A stretch of DNA of 63,588 bases, from positions 1 to 63,588 of the forward strand of contig CADCIQ010000024.1 of NCBI GenBank assembly GCA_902801425.1, written 5' to 3'. Under the pieces are notes generated by a model. It saw only the letters and a list, made by a program, of their open reading frames with translations, had not been told where the DNA came from and made no database searches. The translations under genes were made by a program, and so were the position numbers. Position 1 is the first letter of the stretch; every line of letters starts with the position of its first letter. The stretch is from an uncultured Bacteroidales bacterium. GTDB lineage: Bacteria; Bacteroidota; Bacteroidia; Bacteroidales; Bacteroidaceae. Shown here in pieces: positions 41,157-50,542 of this stretch.

Positions 41157-41228
41157 TAATACGGCAAGTTTATACAGGCAAATTCTCACTACTCTATGTA
41201 GTGTCAAGAATATATAACGAATAAGTTT

Positions 41229-41312
41229 AAAGGGAAACGGATTATTGTTTATCTCTGGCGGTGTTCCTGCCGCATTAACATTGAGATAAAACATATATAT
41301 CCGTTTCCCTTT
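41229..41312. repeat. long structured palindrome (AAAGGGAAACGGAT type)
   Basis: Outer stem AAAGGGAAACGGAT / ATCCGTTTCCCTTT (14 bp), inner stem TTTATCTC / GAGATAAA, and a GC-rich tip (GGCGGTGTTCCTGCCGC). A T-run follows, so it may terminate the barrel transcript. Related to 2068-2160. Confidence 0.6.
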
Positions 41313-41402
41313 TTATTGTGTTCATAAGATTAATGCGATACTGATATTTCGAGATTAATTCGTTTTTATATGCTTTTTCCATCCTCTTTCCTCAGTAGAT
41401 AC

Positions 41403-41463
41403 TCCATACATACTCCATAGTTTCAATGGAGTATCTATGGATTATGTATGGAGAAGCAATGGA
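41403..41463. repeat. phased heptamer array C (2+4 units)
   Basis: TCCATAC and TCCATAG start at 41403 and 41414. The inverted units CAATGGA, CTATGGA, GTATGGA and CAATGGA start at 41424, 41435, 41446 and 41457. The centre step (10 nt, TTT) and the 11-nt period are conserved. A decayed third left unit (TCAGTAG) may lie in phase at 41392. The array is about 110 nt upstream of the kdsD promoter boxes, so it is not in that leader. Confidence 0.8.
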
Positions 41464-41572
41464 GCAACATGGGAGGTGAATAGGATCTTTCGGTTCCTTT
41501 CATTTGCAAGGCATGCTAAGCAGCTTGGGGATGAATTCTGTTTTTCTATGAAGAATTAAAAGACCGAGAAAA

Positions 41573-41604
41573 TTTGGTTGTTCCGATAATTCTTTGTATC
41601 TTTG
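41573..41604 (+). promoter_or_regulatory. promoter of kdsD
   Basis: TTTG (41573-41576) and TATCTTTG (41597-41604), 20 nt apart, 38 nt upstream of the start codon. Confidence 0.78.
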
Positions 41605-41642
41605 CACTCATCAATTCTCCTTGTTAAAAAACATCATCTGTA

Positions 41643-42593
41643 ATGGATATAAAGGAATTTGCCATAAAATGCTTCAAGGACGAGGCTCAAGCCATACTGA
41701 ACCTCATTCCGCTGCTTGATGATAACTTTCAGAAAGCTGTGGAGATGATTTATAATTGTAAGGGAAAACTCATCGTCACAGGTGTTGGCAAGAGCGGTCA
41801 TGTGGGAGAAAAGATTGCCTCCACGCTTGCCTCTCTTGGCACTCCTTCGTTCTTTCTGAATCCGCTTGATGCCTATCATGGTGACCTCGGAATGATTGAC
41901 AGGAATGATGTGGTGATGGCAATATCATATTCTGGTCTTACAGACGAGCTTCTTCGTTTCATACCGCTTCTGATAGAGCGTAAAGTGCCGATAATCGGTG
42001 TTACGGGAAATCCAGAATCGCTCCTTGCACAATACTCTATCTGTCACCTGAACATTGCCGTTGACCATGAGGCAGACCCTTTGAACCTTGCCCCTACATC
42101 GTCCACAACCACCACGATGGTGATGGGTGATGCCTTGGCTTGTGCCCTTGTTCACATGCGCAACTTCAAACCTAATGACTTTGCGCTATTCCATCCTGGA
42201 GGCTCTCTTGGCAAGCGACTATTGACTACTGCCGAGGATGTGATGTTCAAGGAAAACCTGCCTGTCATTTCTGCGGATATGCGACTTGGTGAAGCAATTA
42301 TTGAGGTTAGTCGTGGAAAACTGGGAATGGGAGTATCGCTTGATGAGGAAGGTCGTATCATCGGACTTATAACTGATGGTGACCTGAGACGCGCCACAGA
42401 GCGTTGGCAGGAGCAGTTCTTTAACCATAAGGTCAGCGATATAATGACCAGGTCGCCTAAGATAGTGCTGCCAACGACAAAGATTACCGCCATTCAGGCT
42501 GTAATGCAGAAATACAAGGTTCACAGCGTGCTTGTGGCTGATAAGCAGAAGCATCTACTCGGAATCGTGGATCATTATGGGTGTATGCTATAA
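41643..42593 (+). CDS. kdsD: D-arabinose 5-phosphate isomerase (KdsD/KpsF)
   Basis: 316 aa. It converts ribulose 5-phosphate to arabinose 5-phosphate, the precursor of Kdo in lipopolysaccharide. The SIS domain lies at about residues 38-170 (GKLIVTGVGKSGHVGEKIAS, VVMAISYSGLTDELL, PTSSTTTTMVMGDALA). Two CBS domains follow from about 205 (VMFKENLPVISADMRLGEAI, IGLITDGDLRR, IMTRSPKIVLP). Length is normal. It has its own promoter and introduces the lipopolysaccharide/surface-glycan region. Confidence 0.92.
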   Translation: MDIKEFAIKCFKDEAQAILNLIPLLDDNFQKAVEMIYNCKGKLIVTGVGKSGHVGEKIASTLASLGTPSFFLNPLDAYHGDLGMIDRNDVVMAISYSGLTDELLRFIPLLIERKVPIIGVTGNPESLLAQYSICHLNIAVDHEADPLNLAPTSSTTTTMVMGDALACALVHMRNFKPNDFALFHPGGSLGKRLLTTAEDVMFKENLPVISADMRLGEAIIEVSRGKLGMGVSLDEEGRIIGLITDGDLRRATERWQEQFFNHKVSDIMTRSPKIVLPTTKITAIQAVMQKYKVHSVLVADKQKHLLGIVDHYGCML

Positions 42594-42654
42594 GGGAATT
42601 ACTAATTACCAATATAGCATATACATTCTCTATGTTTAGTATAAAAATGTAAAT

Positions 42655-43488
42655 ATGTCATATTCAGAAGAGGAATTAGAACAATTACATAAAGTCCTAT
42701 ATGAAATATTAGGAGAAATAATCAGGGTCTGTGATATGCTTCATATCCCATATTTCATTCAAGGAGGTACTGCTATTGGTGCTTTCTTTGAAAATGGCAT
42801 TCTGCCTTGGGATGATGACATTGATGTTGGAATGACGCGCGAGAACTATGAGCGTTTCCTTAAGGAGGCACCAGCTGTGCTGAAGAAGGACTATTTCCTT
42901 CAATGGATCGGCAGCGACCCTCATACTCCGTTCTATTTCGCAAAATTGAGAAAGAACGGAACAAAGTTTGTTGAAGATGTTTCTGAGGGTCTCGATATGC
43001 ATCATGGTATATTTGTAGATATTTTTCCATACGATAAGGTGCCAGACAACCAGACTCTTCAGAAGATACAGCGTTCTGTGGCTATGAATCTCAACCTTTG
43101 TATCGTAGGCAAGGAAAAATGGCTATGGCCTCACTTTGGTAAGCCTGCCACCAGTAATGTATATCAATGGAATTGGTTCTATTGCCTAATACTAAAGATT
43201 TTCTTCACATTATTTTCAAAACGCACCATATATAATATGTTCTGCTTTGTGGAGAAACTCTTCAACAAGAAGAACTGTCAGTTCTATAACATCCTGATAA
43301 TGAAGAAAGACCACATTGCGGTATCAGCCATAGAGAACTTGGAGAAACGACCGTTTGGACCGTTTACGGTAACTGCACCTTCTGATCTTGAGACATATCT
43401 TCGTAGGCATTATCGTAATCTTAGACGCTATATCCCGAAGGAAGAACAGGTCAACCATAAGCCGATAGTACTTGACTTTGGCGCATAA
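42655..43488 (+). CDS. LicD-family phosphotransferase-like protein
   Basis: 277 aa. The LicD signature is clear: PYFIQGGTAIGAFFENGILP followed by WDDDIDVGMTRENYERF (residues about 35-72), the nucleotidyltransferase-like metal site. LicD proteins transfer phosphocholine or similar groups onto surface glycans. The gene follows kdsD by 61 nt. The C-terminal part contains a hydrophobic stretch (NWFYCLILKIFFTLF) that may associate with the membrane. The substrate is unknown. Confidence 0.85.
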   Translation: MSYSEEELEQLHKVLYEILGEIIRVCDMLHIPYFIQGGTAIGAFFENGILPWDDDIDVGMTRENYERFLKEAPAVLKKDYFLQWIGSDPHTPFYFAKLRKNGTKFVEDVSEGLDMHHGIFVDIFPYDKVPDNQTLQKIQRSVAMNLNLCIVGKEKWLWPHFGKPATSNVYQWNWFYCLILKIFFTLFSKRTIYNMFCFVEKLFNKKNCQFYNILIMKKDHIAVSAIENLEKRPFGPFTVTAPSDLETYLRRHYRNLRRYIPKEEQVNHKPIVLDFGA

Positions 43489-43492
43489 AAAT

Positions 43493-43532
43493 TCCCCCTG
43501 TGCTATATGTTGCAATAGCATAGGGGGAATAT
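43493..43532. terminator. bidirectional terminator between converging genes
   Basis: ATTCCCCCTGTGCTAT pairs with ATAGCATAGGGGGAAT (one G-U pair) around a short loop, flanked by A- and T-rich DNA. Confidence 0.75.
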
Positions 43533-43551
43533 ATTTTCTGAAACTTATGAA

Positions 43552-44790
43552 CTACTTCTTGTAATTAACCGCTCTCTTTTTGGCTACAGACATTCCGTTG
43601 AATTTTAACCTGACATAATAGTTCTTGCCGTCAGTATAGGTTTCAACGCTATTGCCATATTCGAATTTTGGTTCAAATGGACAACCGAACTTTATTATTT
43701 CTCTTTTGGGATTGTTTATGCTGTTGATTGGAGTCTTGCACATTATGTTGTTTTCAACATAATAGAGCCAGCCATCAATAACATTAAGACGCTGCCAACT
43801 TGAAGATGGAAGGTTGCCTATAGTTTCTACTGAAGATGGATCACCAGACTTGTATCTGTACAATTCGGTTCCATTAGAGCCATAAATGTAATTGCCATCT
43901 TTTGCAAAATAATTGAATGCGCCGATAGAATTGACATACTTTATTGGGTTCGCTTCCTTGCTATTGAGTTTAACTTCTAATACTTGTGTGTGTAGGTCAC
44001 AGAAATAAACCTTGGATTTGTCTACCCAGACACGGTTGATAGAAGATGTGAATGTAGCCAGCAATTTAACATTGGAGGTCTTGAGATTGAGCTTGTAAAG
44101 ATTGCAGAGTAGTTTATCTGCCTCTCCCAGAACAATATACAGATCATCACCATCGAAGAATGCGGACCTTAGATGTGGATCTGGGAAGATTTGCTTATAT
44201 GAACGTGTTAAATTACCGGTTTCACAGCTATATTCATAGAGACTGCCTTTGTCTAATACATAGAGAAAGCCTTTGTTGAAGGCTGAAGTCATGATGCCAA
44301 CTCGTCTTGTGGTAATCCATTCGGATGGATGGACAAGTGTTACAGTATCACTTTGTAGAGTTGCTGTGTCTGTTTCCAGAAAGGCACATGCCTTAAATAT
44401 CTCCTCACCTTTAGATGGCCAATATCTTTCATCAGAAATAAGAACGGAGTCTTTTGGCGTGAGTTTGATTTTTCGTTCTTTTACGGTCTCTGGAATTGTG
44501 TGTGCGTCAGTAAATGTTTCCTTGATATAAACTTTATACTGATTTTTTTTGTTAAAGTTTGAGATGTTTACTTGGTATGTTGGGTGATCAACATTCCATA
44601 TACCACTTAATGAGATTCCTGGTTGAGGGATTGTCTTTTGGACGGTTTCTGTCTTTGTCCCTGTCTTTGCCTGTGGTTCTGGCTTAGGATCTTCTATAAT
44701 ATCATCCTCCTTGCAGCAGGCTGTAAATAATGACAATACAGAGATGGTAATCACTAAATACTTAAAATTGTTAATCCTGTTTTTTTTCAT
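43552..44790 (-). CDS. propeller-like lipoprotein of unknown function
   Basis: 412 aa. Lipoprotein signal: hydrophobic core YLVITISVLSLFTACCK with the lipobox LFTAC, then an acidic DDIIEDPKPEP stretch. An N-terminal Ig-like region (about 60-150) precedes repeated short blades such as KGFLYVLDKGSLYEYSCETG, DDLYIVLGEADKLLCNLYKL, DGNYIYGSNGTELYRYKS and DGWLYYVENNIMCKT, which suggest a beta-propeller. No family is recognised. It has its own promoter at 44823-44853, so it is separate from the glycan operon that ends upstream. Confidence 0.7.
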   Translation of the reverse strand: MKKNRINNFKYLVITISVLSLFTACCKEDDIIEDPKPEPQAKTGTKTETVQKTIPQPGISLSGIWNVDHPTYQVNISNFNKKNQYKVYIKETFTDAHTIPETVKERKIKLTPKDSVLISDERYWPSKGEEIFKACAFLETDTATLQSDTVTLVHPSEWITTRRVGIMTSAFNKGFLYVLDKGSLYEYSCETGNLTRSYKQIFPDPHLRSAFFDGDDLYIVLGEADKLLCNLYKLNLKTSNVKLLATFTSSINRVWVDKSKVYFCDLHTQVLEVKLNSKEANPIKYVNSIGAFNYFAKDGNYIYGSNGTELYRYKSGDPSSVETIGNLPSSSWQRLNVIDGWLYYVENNIMCKTPINSINNPKREIIKFGCPFEPKFEYGNSVETYTDGKNYYVRLKFNGMSVAKKRAVNYKK

Positions 44791-44822
44791 AATTTGGGTT
44801 TGACTAATGTTCTAAATCGCCG

Positions 44823-44853
44823 CAAAATTACTCATTTTTTCTGAACTGTCCAA
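44823..44853 (-). promoter_or_regulatory. promoter of the propeller-like lipoprotein gene
   Basis: Minus-strand TTGG (44850-44853) and TAATTTTG (44823-44830), 19 nt apart. Confidence 0.65.
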
Positions 44854-44891
44854 GATTTTATAAAATTTTGAATGTTAATTTTAAAGAAAAA

Positions 44892-46322
44892 CTATTTCTT
44901 CAGTTTCTTCAAGATGAATTGCTCACACTCTGTAAGTATCTGAACTTTGCAGAGTTTCATCACCGAATAGTAGATTATTGCGGCAAGAATACATCTGACA
45001 ACGAATATGAGGTATATGTTCGTGAACATGGTGGTGGCATAATATGTGACTATCATAGTTCCTAATGCCGTGAGGGTGAACGGTACTATGTCCTTGAAGA
45101 AGTTCCACCAAGTGTAGCCGATAAGTCTGCCTGTAAAGAAATGCCATGGCAAGAGCCATAGTATCATCATGGCAGAATAGGCTGAAACCATCACAAACAT
45201 TCCATTACCAGAGAATGCATAGACTACGGCTATCTGGAGCAATATCTGACCGATGTTGAGCCACATATATATATCGCTGCGTCCATGACTAATTGCAAGA
45301 TTCTGATACATAGTGTGAATAGGCATAAATGCACCAGAGATACAGAGAACCTGCAATAGCGGTACACATTCAAGCCACTCTTCCTTTATGGTTATAAGGA
45401 TGAACTCTCTACCAACCAAGGCAAAGCCGAACATCAGAGGCATAGACAGGAAACAGGTGAATCGCAACATTTTACGAAAAGCATCACTTCTCTCATCTTC
45501 CACCAAAACAGGCTGTGCTATCTGTCCAACGGTGTTGGCGACAAGCGAGTATGCCATAGTATTCCACTTGAATGCCTGAGTATAGCTTCCAACCTGATGT
45601 ATGGTAAACCAACGTGCGAAGATAGGTGTTAGGATATTGGCAGACAGGGTGTTGAGAATTTTCGTAACAAGAATCTTCAGGGCAAAAGGTGCCATTAGAC
45701 GTACAGGTCCAAAATCAAGTGAAAGGCGTGGCCTCCAGTCTCGCACATAGTAATAACGTCCGAGGTTCACAACAATCATATACGTCACCTGTTGCCAGGC
45801 AAGTGACCAATAGGCAAAGCCGAGAAGGGCAAGCGTGATACCAACCGTACCTGAGATAATAAGGGCAAGTGCCCCGATAATGGCAAGTTCTCGGTTCATC
45901 ATATTCTTAGCCATATAGCCTCCGTGGGCTATGCCAAGAGAGGAGATGACAAAGGTAAGGAACACTACACGAGACACGAATACAAGGCATGGCTGATGGA
46001 AATAGCTGGCAATGAGAGGCGCACTAAGAAAAAGCGCAACATACATCAGCACAGACATACACACATTGAACGAGAACACGGAGTTGTAGTCGCGTGCCGA
46101 AGGACGCTTTATATTAATTAGTCCCTGCGTAAAACCTGCACTCTGAAGATCGGCAGCAATGGCAGTAAAGATGGTGAGTATGCCTATGATGCCATAGTCA
46201 GCCTTGGTCAGATGACGAGCAAGGATGATACCTATTATGAGATTCAGTATCTGGGTAGTTCCGCTATTGAGTGCTCCCCAGAACAGGCCTTTCGCCGTTT
46301 TTTGCTTTAGAGATTCTGACAC
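44892..46322 (-). CDS. polysaccharide flippase (Wzx/RfbX-like, MOP superfamily)
   Basis: 476 aa with 12-14 membrane segments. The N-terminus KTAKGLFWGALNSGTTQILN and GIILARHLTKADYGIIGILT matches the polysaccharide-transport family that flips lipid-linked repeat units across the inner membrane. It is the last gene of the long glycan operon, 10 nt after the GT2 gene. The repeat unit is not known. Confidence 0.88.
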   Translation of the reverse strand: MSESLKQKTAKGLFWGALNSGTTQILNLIIGIILARHLTKADYGIIGILTIFTAIAADLQSAGFTQGLINIKRPSARDYNSVFSFNVCMSVLMYVALFLSAPLIASYFHQPCLVFVSRVVFLTFVISSLGIAHGGYMAKNMMNRELAIIGALALIISGTVGITLALLGFAYWSLAWQQVTYMIVVNLGRYYYVRDWRPRLSLDFGPVRLMAPFALKILVTKILNTLSANILTPIFARWFTIHQVGSYTQAFKWNTMAYSLVANTVGQIAQPVLVEDERSDAFRKMLRFTCFLSMPLMFGFALVGREFILITIKEEWLECVPLLQVLCISGAFMPIHTMYQNLAISHGRSDIYMWLNIGQILLQIAVVYAFSGNGMFVMVSAYSAMMILWLLPWHFFTGRLIGYTWWNFFKDIVPFTLTALGTMIVTYYATTMFTNIYLIFVVRCILAAIIYYSVMKLCKVQILTECEQFILKKLKK

Positions 46323-46332
46323 CAGTTATTAA

Positions 46333-47274
46333 TTACGAATTACAAATACGCATAAATCTATAAATACAATCAGCCATCTTCTGCACTACCTTCGATTTAC
46401 TATGGAATAGCCCGTAGAGCAATCGTGCAGAGAAATGTTCTGGTATATAGCCTATGATTTCATCTGCCTTAGAGACAGGAATATGTGACCTTCCACACTG
46501 ACGATAGGCATTGAGCACGCCAATCTCAAGAGACATAGGGAGATGCCCCTTGCGCTGATGATAAAAAGATAGCACCACCGCCATAGCGCAAAAATACGAC
46601 AGGACATTCTTCTTCGTTATGTTTCGAGTATAGGAATTGATATTGTCCGTGCGGTAGTAATAGACAACCTCATCCGTCCATGAACGAGAAGTCACACAAG
46701 CAAGTCGGCTTGTGGCACATATATCCTCTGCAAAGTCAATCCCTTCAACGAAGAGGTCATTGACCTTATCAAGAACCGAGGTCTTGTATAGTCTTCCCCA
46801 TACACGTGGCAGTATAACATTCTGACACAGAATCTTATCGAAATACTTTGACGGCTCATCGTGTGATGGCTTTATTGCCTTGTCTGCCTTCCCATCAACA
46901 TAGATTGCATAGGCTCCATCCACTATCTCCGTATCAGTTTCCTTCATCCTATTGACGAGTATCTTCACAGCGTCAGGCGGCAGAACATCATCGCTATCCA
47001 CAATAATGAAAACCTCAGAATTGATATGTGATATGAGATGTCGCCGTGTACCTCCCAATCCCTTATTCTGCTCATTGCGTATGATTCGTACATGCTCCTT
47101 ACGTTCAGGATGTCGTTCCATAACCTTAAGCAATACCTCCATACTCCTATCAGGAGTACAGTCATCACAAAATACATACTCTATATCAGAATATGTCTGC
47201 GCAAAGAGTGATTCAGCACACTCGGCTATGTATTTCTCCACGCCATAGACGGGAACAATTATTGTTACGGTCAT
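46333..47274 (-). CDS. glycosyltransferase, GT2 family
   Basis: 313 aa. GT-A fold N-terminus: TVTIIVPVYGVEKYIAECAE, DIEYVFCDDCTPDRS and the metal-binding EVFIIVDSDDVLPP at about residue 95. A C-terminal helical part is typical of lipopolysaccharide sugar transferases. One nucleotide separates it from the GT2 gene upstream. Acts in the cytoplasm on a lipid-linked glycan. Donor and acceptor unknown. Confidence 0.88.
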   Translation of the reverse strand: MTVTIIVPVYGVEKYIAECAESLFAQTYSDIEYVFCDDCTPDRSMEVLLKVMERHPERKEHVRIIRNEQNKGLGGTRRHLISHINSEVFIIVDSDDVLPPDAVKILVNRMKETDTEIVDGAYAIYVDGKADKAIKPSHDEPSKYFDKILCQNVILPRVWGRLYKTSVLDKVNDLFVEGIDFAEDICATSRLACVTSRSWTDEVVYYYRTDNINSYTRNITKKNVLSYFCAMAVVLSFYHQRKGHLPMSLEIGVLNAYRQCGRSHIPVSKADEIIGYIPEHFSARLLYGLFHSKSKVVQKMADCIYRFMRICNS

Positions 47275-47275
47275 A

Positions 47276-48082
47276 TCAGAGAGGAATATGCTTGAACTTA
47301 GAATTGAGGAAACGCATTATCTTCGCTATAAGACGAAGCAATGGGAAGATGCTTTGAAAGTGCGAGAGGACGATGAAATCATCGAGCATACTATTGTTTA
47401 TGCGAGAGAAACGTAGATAGTCTTCACGATAAAAGGGCTCTATCACTTCTGACACGATGCGACGGTTCTCTACAAGAGTATCCCGCCAATTCTGCTTGCT
47501 TATACCTCCACCCTCACAAATAGAGAGCACAGATGGAATGGTAGTTATTGTGGCTTTATCTCGTGCCATAGGCTCAACAACCGATTTCAGGTCTGCTATG
47601 AGACGATAACTTTCATCAAAGCCATACTTACGCAACATTTCCGCCTTATAATAAGTAGATTGATGATTGATACCAAGCGATAGAACATCATAGAGCGTCA
47701 TATTCTCAGGGACAAAACGAACATCTTTCCCATATTTTGCACCACCAAGAATGATATCGGCATCTGTACTACTAACTCTTGTGAGTACATCGGCATCTGC
47801 AAAACAGTCTCCGGCATTCATGAAGACTACATAATCACCTGTAATATGAGCAATGCCCTTATTCATCGCATTGTATATGCTACTATCTTTTTCTGAAACA
47901 AAGACGGTGACAAGTTGGGCAAAACTTTCAACTACAGACTTTGTGGAGTCGGTACTTGCACCATCAATGACAATGACCTCAAAGCATGGATAATGCAGAG
48001 CACTCACACTCTGAAGTGTTCTTCGTAGTCCCTCGGCATTATTCCATGTGACGGTTATTATGGAAAATTTCCTATTGTTCAT
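47276..48082 (-). CDS. glycosyltransferase, GT2 family (WcaA-like)
   Basis: 268 aa. FSIITVTWNNAEGLRRTLQS at the N-terminus, FEVIVIDGASTDSTKSVVE, and YVVFMNAGDCFADADVL, where NAGD replaces the usual DxD as in many colanic-acid-type enzymes. It overlaps the upstream GT4 gene by 11 nt. Likely cytoplasmic and membrane-associated. Sugar specificity unknown. Confidence 0.86.
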   Translation of the reverse strand: MNNRKFSIITVTWNNAEGLRRTLQSVSALHYPCFEVIVIDGASTDSTKSVVESFAQLVTVFVSEKDSSIYNAMNKGIAHITGDYVVFMNAGDCFADADVLTRVSSTDADIILGGAKYGKDVRFVPENMTLYDVLSLGINHQSTYYKAEMLRKYGFDESYRLIADLKSVVEPMARDKATITTIPSVLSICEGGGISKQNWRDTLVENRRIVSEVIEPFYREDYLRFSRINNSMLDDFIVLSHFQSIFPLLRLIAKIMRFLNSKFKHIPL

Positions 48083-49184
48083 TAGCGTAGATTTTTATGT
48101 AGCGCTCAGCCACAGCTTTTTCACCATAGCAGTTGATTATTTTCTTACGGGCGTTCCCTGCAAGGCGTTCATGATTAGCCTCATCAAGCACATAGACTAT
48201 GCCTTTTGCCAAGTCCTTAGAGTCTTTGTAGTTGGCAAGATAGCCGTTCTCAAGATGGTCTATCATCTCTGGAATACCTCCTACACGGAAACCCACGCAC
48301 GGTGTGCCACAGGCCATAGCCTCCATGATCGTATTTGGAAGGTTCTCAGAGAGAGAAGGAAGCACAAAAGCATCCATGGAGGCATAGAGTTTTGCCATTT
48401 CACGGGTGTCGGAGATATACGGAATGTCTCTGCCAAGGGCAACTATCTCCACTCGACCGAACTCGGTCGAGTTTTCGTTGATTATCTTCGCTGCCTCGTC
48501 AAGGTATTGCATTCCCTTCATAGGGTTGTTCACGAACTGTGCCACGAAGAGCACACGGCGATGGTTGGGATGTGGCTCAGGTTTAAAGATGCTTGTATCA
48601 AGAGGGTTCGGGATTGCCACCACCCTCTGTTCTGCCATAAGCGGACTCACCAAAGCCTCATTTCTCAACCATTGACTGCAAGTGACAAACTGAATTCTGC
48701 CACCTGCATAGAGTGCCTGCTTTCGTTTTCGGGTACTACGTTCAAGATAGTCATCCTTTTGCTGTATCTTGAGATGATAAGCCCCCATAGAGTTCCATGC
48801 ATCGTGCATTGTCCACACCACCTTCTTACCATCATCAAGCATCTTCTGAATTGTGGCAAGAGAGATGAATCCCTGATTTACCCAATGAAGATGTATCACG
48901 TCAGCATCCTTATACTCGCGTTTACTGGTGATGTTCTGGCCGAAAAGGGCTATGTCGGTTGCCCATAGGTTGCGAGTGGAGAATCCATTGCACATCCAGA
49001 TAAAGGCACGTTCAAAGATGCTTGTCCAGGACTGTTTCCTAAGCCCTGCTGGACCGAATGCAATGTTCGTCCTGCAAAGTATAGAGACTTCAACGCCATT
49101 CTGCTGAAGGGCGTGCATTAGTCGGTTTGCGGCGATGGCTGCACCTCCCGACGACTGGAATGTGCTTAATATCAATACCTTCAT
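48072..49184 (-). CDS. glycosyltransferase, GT4 family
   Basis: 370 aa. GT-B fold: N-terminal SSGGAAIAANRLMHALQQNG and a C-terminal donor-binding block LPSLSENLPNTIMEAMACGT followed by PCVGFRVGGIPEMI (the E-x7-E signature). It lies between a GT-C-like gene (4-nt overlap) and the GT2 gene. Retaining transferase for surface-glycan synthesis. Confidence 0.9.
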   Translation of the reverse strand: MKVLILSTFQSSGGAAIAANRLMHALQQNGVEVSILCRTNIAFGPAGLRKQSWTSIFERAFIWMCNGFSTRNLWATDIALFGQNITSKREYKDADVIHLHWVNQGFISLATIQKMLDDGKKVVWTMHDAWNSMGAYHLKIQQKDDYLERSTRKRKQALYAGGRIQFVTCSQWLRNEALVSPLMAEQRVVAIPNPLDTSIFKPEPHPNHRRVLFVAQFVNNPMKGMQYLDEAAKIINENSTEFGRVEIVALGRDIPYISDTREMAKLYASMDAFVLPSLSENLPNTIMEAMACGTPCVGFRVGGIPEMIDHLENGYLANYKDSKDLAKGIVYVLDEANHERLAGNARKKIINCYGEKAVAERYIKIYANEQ

Positions 49185-50542
49185 CTAATGATATGCTGAA
49201 CTATGATTTGAAGATTATGTCCCCACATATAGAACGTGAGGAAGAGTACAGTACTGACAACCATCAAGTTAAGCCTTGGAGCCGTGGTAGTGCGCTTTAT
49301 GAGATATGCCACGGCAATAGGTATGACGAATGCCCAGTGTGCAGTCATTATATATACGTCGGCAGAGGCAAAGTTGAGTCCTACGTGTAGGAGCATATCA
49401 AAGAGAAACATTGACATCACCATCCACATAAGGCGTTCCTTCCTGCCACACCATATACCAGCCACAAAGAGCATTACTATCAATGCCTCAAAGACATAGT
49501 TCCACCAATACTTGTATCTTACGAGCACAGGGCGATGGTTTTCTTTGTTTGCATCACGGAGCGGATAGCGATAATGAAGAATGAATCCTTCACCAAATAC
49601 ATTTTCCACAAGTGATGGCAGACGATCAATCTTATAGTCGGTGTTGGTGACGAAGGAAAGGTGAATGATTTGCTTTTCCCTGCGTATCTTATTGTCTGCC
49701 TGTTCTTTCTTCCATTGTACGGCAAAGACTGAATCACGCTGCATACGCCTGTTCACCGTTCTCTCTATGTTGCGTTTCTCCTCTTTCTGAGTGTTCTCCT
49801 GCTGATAAAAATACAGGTATCCTATCACTCCAAGGGGAATGAGATACACGAGGAAATGAAGCACTATCCTGCCGAACAGTTTCCTGCCCCATTGTGTAAA
49901 GAGGTCTGCCAATCCTATCTTTACGCAGTTTGTCGTAGTGATGCCTGTTGAGACGAAAAGTAATGGCAACGACTGCCACAAAGGCATTGTCTTGCCTTTC
50001 TGAATGGCTCTTCCAGCAAGGTATATAGAGAGAAGGAGAAGCGGAAGTGTGAATGCCATGTGGTCTTCTACGAAGATGGTGAGCATTACGTGGGAGAAGG
50101 AATAGAAGTAGAAGGTGAGCAGAAGGCTAATCTTTGCCGACATATCCAGCAACCTACGCATTATCCTATATATCAGCAACCACGAGCAAAGACTGCACAT
50201 CACGAGTAATACACCTACAATGAAGATGGCACAATTAATGCCAGTCTCTTCCATCAGCCAACCGTTGAGTTGTGATAGCGGCCACATCATTCCAGCAAGC
50301 AGAGGATGACGCGAAAGAACATATAGCGTGCGCCATTTCGATACCACGATATATGTATATGGATCGAAGCCCGAAATTTCAAATCTGTTCCAGAACGCAC
50401 TCCAGAAGCCTACTTTCGGATTCGTCCACGCCGCATAGTGATACTGAAGCATCATTATGTTGAGCGCAACGATGATGACAAGTCCTGTCAACGCAACAAG
50501 CAAGGTTTCCTTATTTTTGCTCAGAAACTTCTTCATAGACAA
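49181..50542 (-). CDS. GT-C-like polytopic membrane protein (DUF6080-like), second of a pair
   Basis: 453 aa with about 10 membrane segments. The N-terminal third has FWSAFWNRFEISGFDPYTYI, then a conserved YVLSRHPLLAGMMWPLSQLN, also seen in the next gene upstream as YNVYRHPLLAFFMWPFAQLN. A basic cytoplasmic or periplasmic loop with RNIERTVNRRMQRD follows. Overall it resembles GT-C integral-membrane transferases that use polyprenyl-phosphate sugars; I recall similar Bacteroidales proteins being called DUF6080. It overlaps its paralogue by 10 nt. Function inferred. Confidence 0.65.
   Translation of the reverse strand: MSMKKFLSKNKETLLVALTGLVIIVALNIMMLQYHYAAWTNPKVGFWSAFWNRFEISGFDPYTYIVVSKWRTLYVLSRHPLLAGMMWPLSQLNGWLMEETGINCAIFIVGVLLVMCSLCSWLLIYRIMRRLLDMSAKISLLLTFYFYSFSHVMLTIFVEDHMAFTLPLLLLSIYLAGRAIQKGKTMPLWQSLPLLFVSTGITTTNCVKIGLADLFTQWGRKLFGRIVLHFLVYLIPLGVIGYLYFYQQENTQKEEKRNIERTVNRRMQRDSVFAVQWKKEQADNKIRREKQIIHLSFVTNTDYKIDRLPSLVENVFGEGFILHYRYPLRDANKENHRPVLVRYKYWWNYVFEALIVMLFVAGIWCGRKERLMWMVMSMFLFDMLLHVGLNFASADVYIMTAHWAFVIPIAVAYLIKRTTTAPRLNLMVVSTVLFLTFYMWGHNLQIIVQHIIR

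Noticed and set aside
48048-48968. A 306-codon plus-strand frame opposite the GT4 gene
   Set aside because: Antisense shadow of a gene with a clear GT4 signature.
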